Origin: Bordetella parapertussis
GTDB lineage: Bacteria; Pseudomonadota; Gammaproteobacteria; Burkholderiales; Burkholderiaceae_C
Assembly (NCBI GenBank): GCA_945871945.1
Contig: CAMBXY010000008.1
Span: 1-19,691, forward strand
DNA: 19,691 nt
Reading direction: 5' to 3'
Positions 8,187-15,588 of the stretch are shown here, piece after piece. The notes under the pieces are model-generated. The model saw only the letters and a list, made by a program, of their open reading frames with translations, was not told where the DNA came from and did not search any database. Each line of letters begins with the position of its first letter. Position 1 is the stretch's first letter. Position numbers and translations under genes: made by a program.

Positions 8187-8966
8187 ATGCCCATTTATGA
8201 ATCTTTTCGTCAAGCCATCAAAGTTTGCGCCTCTGATATTGGTGACGGTTTTTTCCTCATCACCCACAGCGGTCTGGCCTTGCTCGGATTGAGTGTGTTT
8301 TGCGCCATGGTTCTGATGGGCACACAGCCCAATTTTCGCTCTGCTGCAGAAAGTCAACTGATTGACTGGCTGCAAACACGCCACGACATAGACCTGAGTT
8401 TTGACACCAATGCGGAAGCTGTAGACCGCGCCACCGCCACCGACCCGCGCGACTTGCCCACCGACCAAGCCAATATCGCCATGTGGCTGAGTCGCAAATA
8501 CCGCGTTGCACCCGAGCCCATCAGCGCTTTGGTGGTGGAGGCGTTTGAGATTGGACCGCGAAACCGGATTGACCCCACGCTGATTTTGGCGGTCATGGCC
8601 ATCGAGTCGAGTTTTAACCCGTTTGCCCAAAGCACGGCGGGGGCGCAAGGTCTGATGCAAGTGCGCACCAAGATCCATACCGAAAAATACGATGATTTTG
8701 GCGGTGACATGGCGGCTTTTGACCCCATCGCCAATTTACGCGTGGGCGTTGCGGTACTCAAGGAAGCCATCTCGCGCAATGGCTCTGTGGAAGCCGGTTT
8801 GCGCCAGTATGTGGGGGCAGCCAACAGCGGTGAAGATGGCGGCTATATCGCCAAGGTTTTGGTTGAACAGCAGCGTTTACAAGAAGTCGCTATGGGGCGT
8901 TTGGTGTCCGTTTCCAGCGCCAAACCTACTGATCCCGATACCAATACCGATACCGAAAACAAATGA
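8187..8966 (+). CDS. Membrane-anchored lytic transglycosylase (SLT domain)
   Basis: The protein probably cleaves the MurNAc-GlcNAc bond of peptidoglycan, forming 1,6-anhydro ends. Of its 259 residues, the first 27 are cytoplasmic, 28-46 form one hydrophobic anchor, and the rest should lie in the periplasm. The SLT/GH23 domain runs from about 115 to 235: the catalytic Glu140 is in MAIESSFNP (137-145), followed by AGAQGLMQV (151-159) and a closing YVGAAN (208-213). The C-terminus is a polar Asp/Thr-rich tail. The start is ATG 8187; a -10-like TAAAAT sits six bases upstream and no Shine-Dalgarno is seen. Its stop overlaps nrdR as ATGA. It is divergent from the DUF349 gene. The subfamily cannot be named from these motifs. 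Confidence 0.9.
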   Translation: MPIYESFRQAIKVCASDIGDGFFLITHSGLALLGLSVFCAMVLMGTQPNFRSAAESQLIDWLQTRHDIDLSFDTNAEAVDRATATDPRDLPTDQANIAMWLSRKYRVAPEPISALVVEAFEIGPRNRIDPTLILAVMAIESSFNPFAQSTAGAQGLMQVRTKIHTEKYDDFGGDMAAFDPIANLRVGVAVLKEAISRNGSVEAGLRQYVGAANSGEDGGYIAKVLVEQQRLQEVAMGRLVSVSSAKPTDPDTNTDTENK

Positions 8967-9412
8967 AATGCCCTTTTTGTGCGCATGTGGAAACCCAGGT
9001 CATGGAGACCCGCATGTCCGAGGAGGGCGACTCGATTCGCCGGCGTCGCTCTTGCAGCCACTGCGAAAAGCGCTTCACCACTTACGAGCGCACCGATGTC
9101 AGCTTCCCTGCGGTCGTTAAAAAAGATGGCAGGCGCATAGAGTTCGATCGCGCCAAATTGCGCGGCTCGTTCAATCTGGCCCTGCGCAAGCGCCCTGTCA
9201 GCACCGAGCAAGTCGATGCCGCCATCGAACGCATCGAAGAAAAACTGCTCACCCTTGGACAACGCGAAGTAGCCTCCACACGCATAGGTGAATTGGTCAT
9301 GCGTGAGCTGAAAAAACTCGACAAAGTGGCCTATGTGCGCTTTGCCAGTGTTTACCGAAGCTTCGAGGATGTAGACGAGTTCAAAACCTTGGTCGACGAA
9401 TTTCGCCGTTGA
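8963..9412 (+). CDS. nrdR: Transcriptional repressor NrdR
   Basis: NrdR is an ATP/dATP-sensing repressor of ribonucleotide reductase genes. The 149-residue length is standard. The N-terminal zinc ribbon is complete with C3, C6 (MKCPFCAH), C31 and C34 (SCSHC), with the basic RRRR at 26-29. The ATP-cone covers about 49-139, beginning [16 protein letters not shown] and ending with [20 protein letters not shown]. The start overlaps the transglycosylase stop (ATGA). In many proteobacteria nrdR is followed directly by ribD; here five pilin genes separate them. A 71-base gap follows, the largest between genes on this strand after position 8187. Confidence 0.97.
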   Translation: MKCPFCAHVETQVMETRMSEEGDSIRRRRSCSHCEKRFTTYERTDVSFPAVVKKDGRRIEFDRAKLRGSFNLALRKRPVSTEQVDAAIERIEEKLLTLGQREVASTRIGELVMRELKKLDKVAYVRFASVYRSFEDVDEFKTLVDEFRR

Positions 9413-9470
9413 TTTTTAAAGGTGCTCAACTCACCCTGTGAAAGTGCATAGCGCACACCCTTGACGGCCC

Positions 9471-9490
9471 CCGCCATTGCAAGATGGCGG
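9471..9490 (+). promoter_or_regulatory. GC-rich hairpin over the first ATG of the pilin operon
   Basis: CCGCCAT at 9471-9477 and ATGGCGG at 9484-9490 form a perfect 7-base stem around a 6-base loop. The right arm contains the upstream ATG candidate (9484) of the first pilin gene, and the hairpin ends two bases before the second candidate (9493). No T-run follows, so it is not a typical intrinsic terminator for nrdR. It could control translation of the pilin operon. Confidence 0.4.
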
Positions 9491-9492
9491 CT

Positions 9493-10026
9493 ATGAAACA
9501 CCGGCGCTTCCCCAACACAAGCCCCACACAACCAGGCGGCTTCAGCCTGCTGGAGTTCATCACGGTCGTCACCTTGACAGGTATTTTGTTGGGGGTGGCC
9601 AGCCCTTGGCTGCAACAGTGGCTGTGGCGACTGCAAGTTGAAGCGGTGGTGCAGTCATGGAGCGCAGACTTGCAAACCGCAAGGTTGCAAGCGCTGAGAT
9701 CAGGGCAAGCCATGCGCCTGCAGCGCTTAATCCAATGCCAAAGCCTGCCCTTGGTCAATGGTGACTGGCGCTGTGGTTGGCAATTACAAAAAGTGGATGG
9801 CAACAACGCTTTGCTGATTTTAAATAATGCACTGGCTGGCGAGGTGCTGGTGCAGATGAGCCCCGCACACAACAGCTTGGACATCAATGCCATGGGCGAA
9901 CCCGTGGCGGGCGGCTTGCGCTTAGTAGTGCAAGCCAAGCGCAGCCCAGCCGCGTCCTTGGGGCGCGTCATTTGTATCAATATTGCGGGGCGCTTGCGGG
10001 TCATGGCGGGCAACACATGCACATAA
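9493..10026 (+). CDS. Minor type IV prepilin, FimT/GspH type
   Basis: A 177-residue type IV prepilin. The leader ends in PGG and is followed by FSLLEF, so the prepilin peptidase would cut between Gly and Phe; the mature protein has Glu at +5 as usual. A hydrophobic helix (roughly TVVTLTGILLGVASPWLQQW) follows, then a beta-rich domain with cysteines in IQCQS, DWRCGW, VICIN and the terminal NTCT. The domain order matches FimT/GspH minor pilins, which help prime pilus assembly and in some species bind DNA. The alternative ATG 9484 adds three residues but lies in a hairpin arm; 9493 gives a more typical start. It is first in a five-gene minor pilin operon and overlaps the next gene by 10 bases. 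Confidence 0.85.
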   Translation: MKHRRFPNTSPTQPGGFSLLEFITVVTLTGILLGVASPWLQQWLWRLQVEAVVQSWSADLQTARLQALRSGQAMRLQRLIQCQSLPLVNGDWRCGWQLQKVDGNNALLILNNALAGEVLVQMSPAHNSLDINAMGEPVAGGLRLVVQAKRSPAASLGRVICINIAGRLRVMAGNTCT

Positions 10027-10508
10027 AGCACAAACCCAGACGCTTTAAAGGCTTTGCCACACTCGACGCCTTGGCCGCTTTGATGCTCTTGAATTTGCTC
10101 TGTCTGGGGGTGCTGGCTGGGCAATGGCAAGCGCTGCAAGCGCAACGCGACGCCCTCGCCATGCAAACCGCGGTTGCCTTGGCACAAGATCTGTGGGAAC
10201 GCATGCAAATCAATCCGCAAGCCGCCCTCGCCTACCAACTTCAGCTGGGTCAAACTGTGCCCGCCCTCGACTGTCAGTCCCGCGCTTGCAGTTTGGACAA
10301 CTGGGCGAAAGCGGATTTGGCGGCATGGCTTGGCAGCGTGAAGCTGCGACTTCCTGGCGCACAAACCCAGCTGCTCACCAACAGCCAAGCACAGGTGCAG
10401 TTGTTGCTGGCCTGGCCTGTCAGTGAGTGGCTGCCAAGCCTTGATATCAATGAGCTCAAAGAATGTCCCGCAAACCACCGCTGCTGGCAAACCCGTTGGA
10501 CCCTATGA
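10017..10508 (+). CDS. pilV: Minor type IV prepilin, PilV type, with Asp at +5
   Basis: This 163-residue protein has a basic leader (MHIKHKPRRFKG) and a prepilin processing site G12/F13, followed by ATLDALAALMLLNLLCLGVL. The length, its place after FimT and the helix pattern match PilV/GspI-type minor pilins. The oddity is residue +5 of the mature protein: Asp17 stands where almost all prepilins have Glu. The body is helical near the N-terminus and contains cysteine pairs (LDCQSRACS and ECPANHRCW). ATG 10017 is preferred to upstream in-frame ATG 9972 because it gives a normal short leader. It overlaps the FimT-type gene by 10 bases and the PilW-type gene by ATGA. No catalytic function; it would be a subunit near the pilus tip. 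Confidence 0.78.
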   Translation: MHIKHKPRRFKGFATLDALAALMLLNLLCLGVLAGQWQALQAQRDALAMQTAVALAQDLWERMQINPQAALAYQLQLGQTVPALDCQSRACSLDNWAKADLAAWLGSVKLRLPGAQTQLLTNSQAQVQLLLAWPVSEWLPSLDINELKECPANHRCWQTRWTL

Positions 10509-11200
10509 AAGCAGCGTCGCGCCACAAACAATACGGTCACACCTTGGTGCAAAGCTTGGTGGGTATGGTTTTGTCGGCTTGGGTATTGACGGCAGCATTT
10601 GCGGCTTTCGCATGGGTTCAAAGCAATCACCAACACATGCAAACCCTGGCCGAGGTGCATCAGCGGCTGCACGCGGCCTTGGCCTTGATTCAAATGCGGG
10701 TGAGTCGCGCCGGCGCTCCCGCTTTGCAATTTGATGCACAAGGACAAGTCAGTTTGTTGTCGTTGCCAGCCAGTCTGCAAGGCAGCAACAGCAGTTTTTC
10801 ATTGACCCACCACAGCAGCCTCACCCCTATCGATTGCCAAGGCCACCAAGCCTCCTCTTTGCCACTCATTCAAGATGACTTCAAACGCAGCGCTCGTTAT
10901 GAGCTCAGTTGCAAAGACACCCTGCGCAGCAACACCAATTACCAAGCCTTGCTAGACAACATCCAACAACTGGGCTTTGTGTATGCACAGTCGCTGCCTG
11001 GGGCGGTGCCACAAATGCAATGGCGAAGCGCAAACCAAGTGAGCGACTGGCAAGCTGTGCGTGGACTGCAAGCTTGCATACAAACCAAGCAAGCGGGTGC
11101 AAGCCCGCCGGCAACCCTGTCGTGCAATACGGAGCTTGCATTGGCCACACCCGCTTTGGCTTGGCGCGGGGTGGCACATTTACGCCATGCCAAGCCATGA
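10505..11200 (+). CDS. pilW: Minor type IV prepilin, PilW type, with Gln at +5
   Basis: A 231-residue protein with a short leader (MKAASRHKQYG) and a possible processing site G11/H12, followed by TLVQSLVGMVLSAWVLTAAF. Position and length match PilW. Two features are unusual: the first mature residue would be His rather than Phe or Met, and residue +5 is Gln16 instead of Glu. Downstream of the helix there is a family-like stretch, LHAALALIQMRVSRAGAPAL, and four cysteines (IDCQG, LSCKD, QACIQ, LSCNT) likely to form disulfides. The start at 10505 is fixed by the ATGA overlap with the PilV-type gene; the frame is open to an ATG at 10463 but that would give an overlong leader. It would be a structural tip subunit. 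Confidence 0.75.
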   Translation: MKAASRHKQYGHTLVQSLVGMVLSAWVLTAAFAAFAWVQSNHQHMQTLAEVHQRLHAALALIQMRVSRAGAPALQFDAQGQVSLLSLPASLQGSNSSFSLTHHSSLTPIDCQGHQASSLPLIQDDFKRSARYELSCKDTLRSNTNYQALLDNIQQLGFVYAQSLPGAVPQMQWRSANQVSDWQAVRGLQACIQTKQAGASPPATLSCNTELALATPALAWRGVAHLRHAKP

Positions 11201-11817
11201 AGCAGCAACTTGGCTTGGCGCTGCCTGTGGTTGTGGTGTTGTCCGGCCTGTGCAGTCTGCTGTTGATGGCCGAGTGGCGCAGCTTGGCTTGGGCACAGGC
11301 TTTGGGACACAGCGCGGCGCTGCGCTGGCAATTGCAGCAAAGCGCTTTAGAGGCCATTCGCGTGGCGGTAGAAGATACCCGTAAAAGCGCCACCGACTCG
11401 CGGCTTTCCATGGGCACCCCCAGCGATCAACATGCATTTTTCCCCCGCACGCAGCAAGAGTGGCAAGTGTTGCAAAAGCGTTTGGCCGTCAGCGATTGCC
11501 AAAATGGTATTTGCCGCTCTTTGGGCCCAGACAACCCGTTTATTTCGCCTTGGTTGGCGCGACTCGCCAAAGGCCAAGCCGTCCCCGCTGTTGCGGGTCA
11601 GACCGTCACCTATTGGGTTGAAATTTTGCCCACTTCCACCACCGTTGAAAGCCAGCAGCCGTTTCTTTACCGCATCACCGCCTTGGCACAAAGTGCGAAC
11701 AACGGCCCGCTGTCGGCATGGCAAGCCGTGTGGCAAGCCCAGCCCAACGCGCCGGCCAATTTGGCCTCCCCATTGCGCTTAAACGAGCTGACTCGTTTGT
11801 TGCCCCTCATGCCATGA
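11197..11817 (+). CDS. pilX: Minor pilin assembly protein, PilX type
   Basis: A 206-residue protein starting MKQQLGLALPVVVVLSGLCSLLLMAEW: a hydrophobic N-terminus like that of the PilX family, whose members commonly lack Glu at +5. The Gly6/Leu7 junction could be the peptidase site. The remainder includes a cysteine pair (SDCQNGICRS) and a C-terminal beta-rich region (VTYWVEILP, FLYRITALAQ), the pattern seen in PilX proteins. Start 11197 forms an ATGA overlap with the PilW-type gene, and the stop overlaps the PilE-type gene in the same way. In many betaproteobacteria a large pilY1 adhesin gene follows pilX; none is here. Assignment rests on order, length and N-terminus rather than a strong motif. 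Confidence 0.72.
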   Translation: MKQQLGLALPVVVVLSGLCSLLLMAEWRSLAWAQALGHSAALRWQLQQSALEAIRVAVEDTRKSATDSRLSMGTPSDQHAFFPRTQQEWQVLQKRLAVSDCQNGICRSLGPDNPFISPWLARLAKGQAVPAVAGQTVTYWVEILPTSTTVESQQPFLYRITALAQSANNGPLSAWQAVWQAQPNAPANLASPLRLNELTRLLPLMP

Positions 11818-12209
11818 AAGCTGCCCCGCAAGGCTTTAGCCTCATCGAGTTGCTGACGGTGATGGCGCTGGTGGCCCTGCTCAGTAGCTTTGCCCTGCCT
11901 TTCTACCAAAGCAGCCAACAACGCGCCCAACGTACGTTGGCCAAACTCGCTTTAATGAAAACCGCGCATTGGCTAGAACGTGCGGCCAGCTCGGGCAACT
12001 ACCCCGCGCTGGTGCCCGACGCGGTCTGGCAAACCACCGAACTGCATTACCGCGTGTATTTGCAATCTCAAGCCAATGTATTTGTTTTAAAGGCGGTGCC
12101 CTTGGGCGCGCAAGCCCACGATGCTTGCGGCAGTTTGACCCTTAGCCATTGGGGCGAGCGCGGCGTGCAAAACGCATCAATGACTGCAGCGCAGTGCTGG
12201 GGCAGGTAG
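11814..12209 (+). CDS. pilE: Type IV prepilin, PilE-type minor pilin
   Basis: This is the most canonical pilin of the cluster. The six-residue leader ends QG and is followed by FSLIELLTVMALVALLSSFA, giving the Gly7/Phe8 cut and Glu12 at +5. The 131-residue length and the paired cysteines C105 and C128, enclosing a C-terminal loop (DACGSLTLSHWGERG to AQCW), match the small PilE-like minor pilins of Burkholderiales. These are thought to join the FimT/PilVWX priming complex of the type IV pilus. Start 11814 is set by the ATGA overlap with the preceding gene. It is the last pilin gene; ribD follows after 29 bases, or 11 if ribD uses an earlier ATG. Confidence 0.85.
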   Translation: MKAAPQGFSLIELLTVMALVALLSSFALPFYQSSQQRAQRTLAKLALMKTAHWLERAASSGNYPALVPDAVWQTTELHYRVYLQSQANVFVLKAVPLGAQAHDACGSLTLSHWGERGVQNASMTAAQCWGR

Positions 12210-12238
12210 GGGCTCTCAGCATGTCGATAATGGGGCAT

Positions 12239-13342
12239 ATGAACTGGTCTGCACTCGACACCTCCCACATGGCCCAAGCTTTGGCTTTGGCCGAGCAAGC
12301 CCTGTTCATCACCACACCCAACCCGCGTGTGGGCTGCGTCATCGTCTCAGCCACAGGGCAAGTGCTGGGCCAAGGACACACCCAAGCCGCTGGTCTTGCC
12401 CACGCGGAAATCATGGCGCTGAGGGACGCACAGGCCTTGGGCCATGAGGTGAAAGACGCCACTGCTTATGTGACGCTAGAGCCTTGCGCCCACCAAGGTC
12501 GCACGGGGCCGTGTTGCGATGCGCTGGTCGCCGCAGGTGTGGCCAGAGTGGTGGTCAGTGTGCAAGACCCCAACCCCCAAGTAGCCGGTCTGGGTTTTGC
12601 GCGGATGCGAGCGGCGGGCATACAAGTCGATGTTGGCCTAGGCGAACAAGAAGCAACCGAGTTGAACATCGGTTTTTTCAAACGCATGCTGCAAGCCAGG
12701 CCTTGGGTGCGTATGAAAACAGCGCAATCGCTGGACGGCCAAACCGCTTTGCTCAACGGCCAAAGCCAGTGGATCACCGGCGAGGCGGCTCGCTTGGATG
12801 GCCACCATTGGCGAGCGCGTGCCTGCGCATTGCTGACAGGCATTGGCACGGTGCTGCAAGACAACCCCTTGTTAAATGTGCGCGGTGTTTCCACGCCGCG
12901 CCAACCGCATTTGCTGCTGGTGGACTCACGCTTGCAAACCCCCTTGAATGCCCGACTGTGGGATACCCCCCGCACTGTGGTGATTTACCACGCCACGCAA
13001 GACAAGGCCTTGGAAGAAGCGCTGAAGGCCAAGGGTGCCACCTTGGTGTGTTTGCCAGGTGCTGGCGAGAAAGTGGACTTGGCCGCCATGCTGCAAGACA
13101 TGGGTCAACGCGCTTACAACGAGGTCCATGCAGAGGCCGGTCACAAGCTCAACGGTTCGCTGTTGAATGCGGGCTTGGTCGATGAATTGCTGATGTATCT
13201 GGCGCCCCTGTTGATAGGGCCAGGTCAACCATTCGCCGCCTTGCCCACATTGGTGCAACTCGATCAAGCCTCGTCTTGGCGCTTCTTCAGCCACACCCCT
13301 TTAGGGTCCGATTTGCGCCTCTTGGCCAGACCGCTGCGCTGA
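12239..13342 (+). CDS. ribD: Bifunctional diaminohydroxyphosphoribosylaminopyrimidine deaminase / 5-amino-6-(5-phosphoribosylamino)uracil reductase
   Basis: RibD carries out the second and third steps of riboflavin synthesis: deamination of the pyrimidine ring, then NADPH-dependent reduction of the ribosyl side chain. The protein has 367 residues. The deaminase domain (about 8-150) shows TPNPRVGCVIV, HAE with H55 and E57, and PCAHQGRTGPC with C83 and C92, i.e. the zinc site. The reductase domain (about 150-367) has RPWVRMKTAQSLDG, SQWITG, LLTGIGTVLQDNPLLNVR and the closing NEVHAEAGHKLNGSLL. Alternative starts are ATG 12221 (preceded by AGGGG eight bases upstream) and ATG 12230; these add at most six residues. 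It follows the pilin genes and precedes ribE by 17 bases. No FMN riboswitch space exists upstream. Confidence 0.94.
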   Translation: MNWSALDTSHMAQALALAEQALFITTPNPRVGCVIVSATGQVLGQGHTQAAGLAHAEIMALRDAQALGHEVKDATAYVTLEPCAHQGRTGPCCDALVAAGVARVVVSVQDPNPQVAGLGFARMRAAGIQVDVGLGEQEATELNIGFFKRMLQARPWVRMKTAQSLDGQTALLNGQSQWITGEAARLDGHHWRARACALLTGIGTVLQDNPLLNVRGVSTPRQPHLLLVDSRLQTPLNARLWDTPRTVVIYHATQDKALEEALKAKGATLVCLPGAGEKVDLAAMLQDMGQRAYNEVHAEAGHKLNGSLLNAGLVDELLMYLAPLLIGPGQPFAALPTLVQLDQASSWRFFSHTPLGSDLRLLARPLR

Positions 13343-13347
13343 TCTGC

Positions 13348-13353
13348 CAAAAT
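13348..13353 (+). promoter_or_regulatory. Possible -10 element before ribE
   Basis: CAAAAT lies six bases before the ribE ATG, the same distance as TAAAAT before the transglycosylase gene. No Shine-Dalgarno is visible in the 17-base ribD-ribE gap. It could mark a weak internal, leaderless promoter, but no well-spaced -35 is found and the gene may simply be co-transcribed with ribD. Confidence 0.2.
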
Positions 13354-13359
13354 AGCCCC

Positions 13360-14001
13360 ATGTTCACCGGCATCATTACCGGCGTGGGGCGCATCGCCGC
13401 CGTTCACGACCTGGGTCGTTCTTTGGATCATGGCAAACGCCTTGAGATCAGCACACCTGCGCATTATTTAGATGATGTGGGTCTGGGAGACAGCATCGCT
13501 ATCAACGGCGCTTGCATGACAGTCACCAGTTTCAACGTCACAGAAAACCTTTTCACCATCGATATTTCAGCTGAATCGCTGAACAAAACTGCCGGCTTGA
13601 ACGAGGTGGGCACCCCCTTAAATTTAGAAAAAGCTTTGCGTGCCAATGACCGCTTGGGCGGACATATCGTGTCGGGCCATGTCGACGGCATGGGAGTTGT
13701 ACATCGCTTTGAGCAAATTGGCGAAAGTTGGTTATTGCAAGTGCTGGCCCCACCCAGTTTGGCTAAATATTTGGCCTACAAAGGCTCACTCACTGTCAAT
13801 GGCGTGAGCCTCACCCTGAACCACTTTGAAGACCAGGACCAAGGTTGTATGGTGTCCATCAACCTGATTCCCCACACGATTGAAAACACCGCACTGGGCC
13901 ACTTAAAAGCAGCCAGTGCTGTGAATTTAGAAATAGACACCGTTGCCCGTTATGTAGAGCGCATGCTCAGTTGGGGCAGCGCTTTGAAGGAATCTCCATG
14001 A
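13360..14001 (+). CDS. ribE: Riboflavin synthase (alpha subunit type)
   Basis: This enzyme dismutates two molecules of 6,7-dimethyl-8-ribityllumazine to riboflavin and a pyrimidinedione. The 213-residue protein has the two tandem lumazine-binding domains of the trimeric synthase: the first starts [10 protein letters not shown] and contains [11 protein letters not shown] (about 48-58), the second begins near [11 protein letters not shown] (about 102-112) and repeats the motif as VNGVSLTLN. The start ATG 13360 gives the invariant MFTGI N-terminus. The stop overlaps the next gene as ATGA. In E. coli this protein is called RibC or RibE, so names vary; it is distinct from lumazine synthase RibH further down. 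Confidence 0.96.
   Translation: MFTGIITGVGRIAAVHDLGRSLDHGKRLEISTPAHYLDDVGLGDSIAINGACMTVTSFNVTENLFTIDISAESLNKTAGLNEVGTPLNLEKALRANDRLGGHIVSGHVDGMGVVHRFEQIGESWLLQVLAPPSLAKYLAYKGSLTVNGVSLTLNHFEDQDQGCMVSINLIPHTIENTALGHLKAASAVNLEIDTVARYVERMLSWGSALKESP
13987..13991 (+). promoter_or_regulatory. Ribosome binding site of the RibB gene
   Basis: AAGGA is followed after six bases by ATG 13998, which overlaps the ribE stop. This is one of the few clear Shine-Dalgarno sequences in the rib block, and it favours 13998 over the in-frame upstream start at 13971. Confidence 0.65.
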
Positions 14002-15119
14002 CAGCACAGCACAGCACTGTGAGCATCTCCCCCTTGGCCGATATCGTGGCCGAGATGAAAGCCGGCCGCATGGTCATTTTGGTGGACGAGGAAGACCGCG
14101 AAAACGAAGGCGACTTGGTGTTGGCAGCCGACCATGTCTCGCCCGAGGCCATCAATTTCATGGCGCGCTTTGGCCGCGGTTTGATTTGCCTCACCCTCAC
14201 CCGTCCGCATTGCGAGCACTTGAAATTGCCGCCCATGGTCGAGCGCAATGGCACGGTCTACAGCACGGCGTTCACCGTCTCGATTGAAGCCGCGCAAGGC
14301 GTGACCACCGGTATTTCTGCCGCCGACCGCGCCCGCACCGTGCAAGTGGCCGTGGCCAAAAACGCCAAGGCCAGCGACTTGGTGCAGCCTGGCCATATCT
14401 TCCCTTTGCAAGCGGTAGATGGTGGGGTGCTGATGCGTGCCGGTCACACCGAAGCGGGTTGCGATTTGGCGGCCATGGCCGGTTGTTCTGCGGCTTCTGT
14501 GATTTGCGAAATCATGAAAGACGACGGCACCATGGCGCGCTTGCCCGACTTGATGACTTTCGCCGCAGAGCATGGTCTGAAAATTGGCACCATCGCCGAC
14601 CTGATCGAGTACCGCAGCCGCACCGAGTCTTTGGTCACAAAAATCAGCAGCCGAGCCATGACCACTGCACATGGCGAATTCAGCGCACACGCCTACAAAG
14701 ACCTGACCAGCGACAACGTGCACATGGCCTTGGTGCGCGGCAGTTGGAGCGCAGATCAATCGGTATTGGCTCGCGTGCATGAACCTTTGTCGGTGCTGGA
14801 TGCGCTCGAACCCCAACGCCTTATGCATTCATGGAGCTTGGACGCCGCACTGTCGCGGGTTTGCGCGGAAGGCGCTGGCGTGGTGGTGCTGCTCAACTGC
14901 GGTGAAAGTGGCGAGCAACTCTTAAGCCAATTTGAAGGCTTGGCCCGCTCCGCACAAGCCCCCGAGCGCGGGCGCATGGATTTACGCACCTACGGCATAG
15001 GCGCACAAATTTTGCGTGACTGTGGTGTGCACAAAATGCGCCTCATGGGCAACCCAAGGCGCATGCCCAGCATGACTGGCTATGGCCTTGAAATCACTGG
15101 CTACCTCTCCAAGGAATGA
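13998..15119 (+). CDS. ribBX: 3,4-dihydroxy-2-butanone 4-phosphate synthase with a degenerate GTP cyclohydrolase II-like domain (often annotated ribBA)
   Basis: The N-terminal RibB domain (about 8-205) converts ribulose 5-phosphate to the four-carbon precursor of the lumazine ring. It is intact: the acidic [10 protein letters not shown] (30-39), GLICLTL (61-67), [10 protein letters not shown] (103-112) and RAGHTEAG (147-154, with metal ligand H150). The C-terminal half (about 215-373) resembles GTP cyclohydrolase II in fold-defining parts, such as [20 protein letters not shown] and [10 protein letters not shown], but lacks the zinc Cys cluster: [12 protein letters not shown] replaces the usual VHSECLTGD. 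The usual catalytic RQEGRGIGL segment is also absent. This matches the RibBX variant described in Proteobacteria, which has no cyclohydrolase II activity, so a separate ribA should exist elsewhere. It overlaps ribE by ATGA and precedes ribH by one base. Confidence 0.93.
   Translation: MTAQHSTVSISPLADIVAEMKAGRMVILVDEEDRENEGDLVLAADHVSPEAINFMARFGRGLICLTLTRPHCEHLKLPPMVERNGTVYSTAFTVSIEAAQGVTTGISAADRARTVQVAVAKNAKASDLVQPGHIFPLQAVDGGVLMRAGHTEAGCDLAAMAGCSAASVICEIMKDDGTMARLPDLMTFAAEHGLKIGTIADLIEYRSRTESLVTKISSRAMTTAHGEFSAHAYKDLTSDNVHMALVRGSWSADQSVLARVHEPLSVLDALEPQRLMHSWSLDAALSRVCAEGAGVVVLLNCGESGEQLLSQFEGLARSAQAPERGRMDLRTYGIGAQILRDCGVHKMRLMGNPRRMPSMTGYGLEITGYLSKE
15111..15115 (+). promoter_or_regulatory. 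Ribosome binding site of ribH
   Basis: AAGGA lies five bases before ATG 15121, within the last codons of the preceding gene. It supports 15121 over the longer in-frame option beginning at 15082. Confidence 0.6.
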
Positions 15120-15120
15120 T

Positions 15121-15588
15121 ATGCACCACCCCGATTTAAGCGCTACGCGTGCCGACATGAATGGCAGCGCGCTGCGTATTGGCGTGGTGCAGGCCAGGTT
15201 CAACCCAGACATCACCAACGCACTGGCACAGGCTTGCAAAGATGAACTGCTGGTTTTGAAAGTTGCGGCTGACAACATCCAACACATTCAAGTGCCTGGT
15301 GCCTTGGAAGTGCCGCTGGCCTTGCAAGCCCTGGCACAAACCCAGCAGTTTGATGCACTCATTGCCTTGGGCTGCATCATCCGTGGCGAAACCTACCATT
15401 TTGAATTGGTGGCCAATGAGTCGGGTGCTGCCATCACGCAGCTGGCCTTAGACCACGGCTTGCCGATTGCCAACGCCATACTCACCACGGAAAACCTGCC
15501 CCAAGCCGTGGCGCGTCAAACCGACAAAGGCCGCGATGCCGCCCGTGTGGCGGTAGAAATGGCGCTCTTGATGAAAAGCCTGTCATGA
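15121..15588 (+). CDS. ribH: 6,7-dimethyl-8-ribityllumazine synthase
   Basis: RibH condenses the pyrimidine from RibD action (after dephosphorylation) with the RibB product to make the lumazine, the substrate of RibE. The 155-residue length is normal. Diagnostic motifs are GVVQARFN (21-28), VPGALEVP (58-65), and [20 protein letters not shown] (82-101), which contains the catalytic His93, then AILTTENL (119-126) and the KGRDAA near the C-terminus. The N-terminal 16 residues are a short extension. The gene starts one base after the RibB stop and overlaps nusB by ATGA. Confidence 0.96.
   Translation: MHHPDLSATRADMNGSALRIGVVQARFNPDITNALAQACKDELLVLKVAADNIQHIQVPGALEVPLALQALAQTQQFDALIALGCIIRGETYHFELVANESGAAITQLALDHGLPIANAILTTENLPQAVARQTDKGRDAARVAVEMALLMKSLS

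Noticed and set aside
9426..10490. Minus-strand open frame of 354 codons across the FimT- and PilV-type genes
   Set aside because: Antisense to two pilins with clear prepilin sites; it has no recognisable domain and spans a gene junction.
9484..12209. Pilin cluster as a recent mobile island
   Set aside because: No direct repeats, integrase, transposase or tRNA gene borders it, and codon and base use look like the neighbours by eye.
12484..13185. Second plus-strand open frame of 233 codons inside ribD
   Set aside because: Overlaps the full-length RibD frame, which has complete zinc and reductase motifs; the alternative frame shows none.
13343..13997. FMN riboswitch controlling the rib genes
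   Set aside because: FMN riboswitches need a leader well over 100 bases; the rib genes are separated by at most 29 bases, so none fits in this window.
13950..14828. Minus-strand open frame of 292 codons within the RibB gene
   Set aside because: Antisense to the conserved RibB domain; its His/Gly-rich translation is what the complement of GC-rich coding sequence typically gives.
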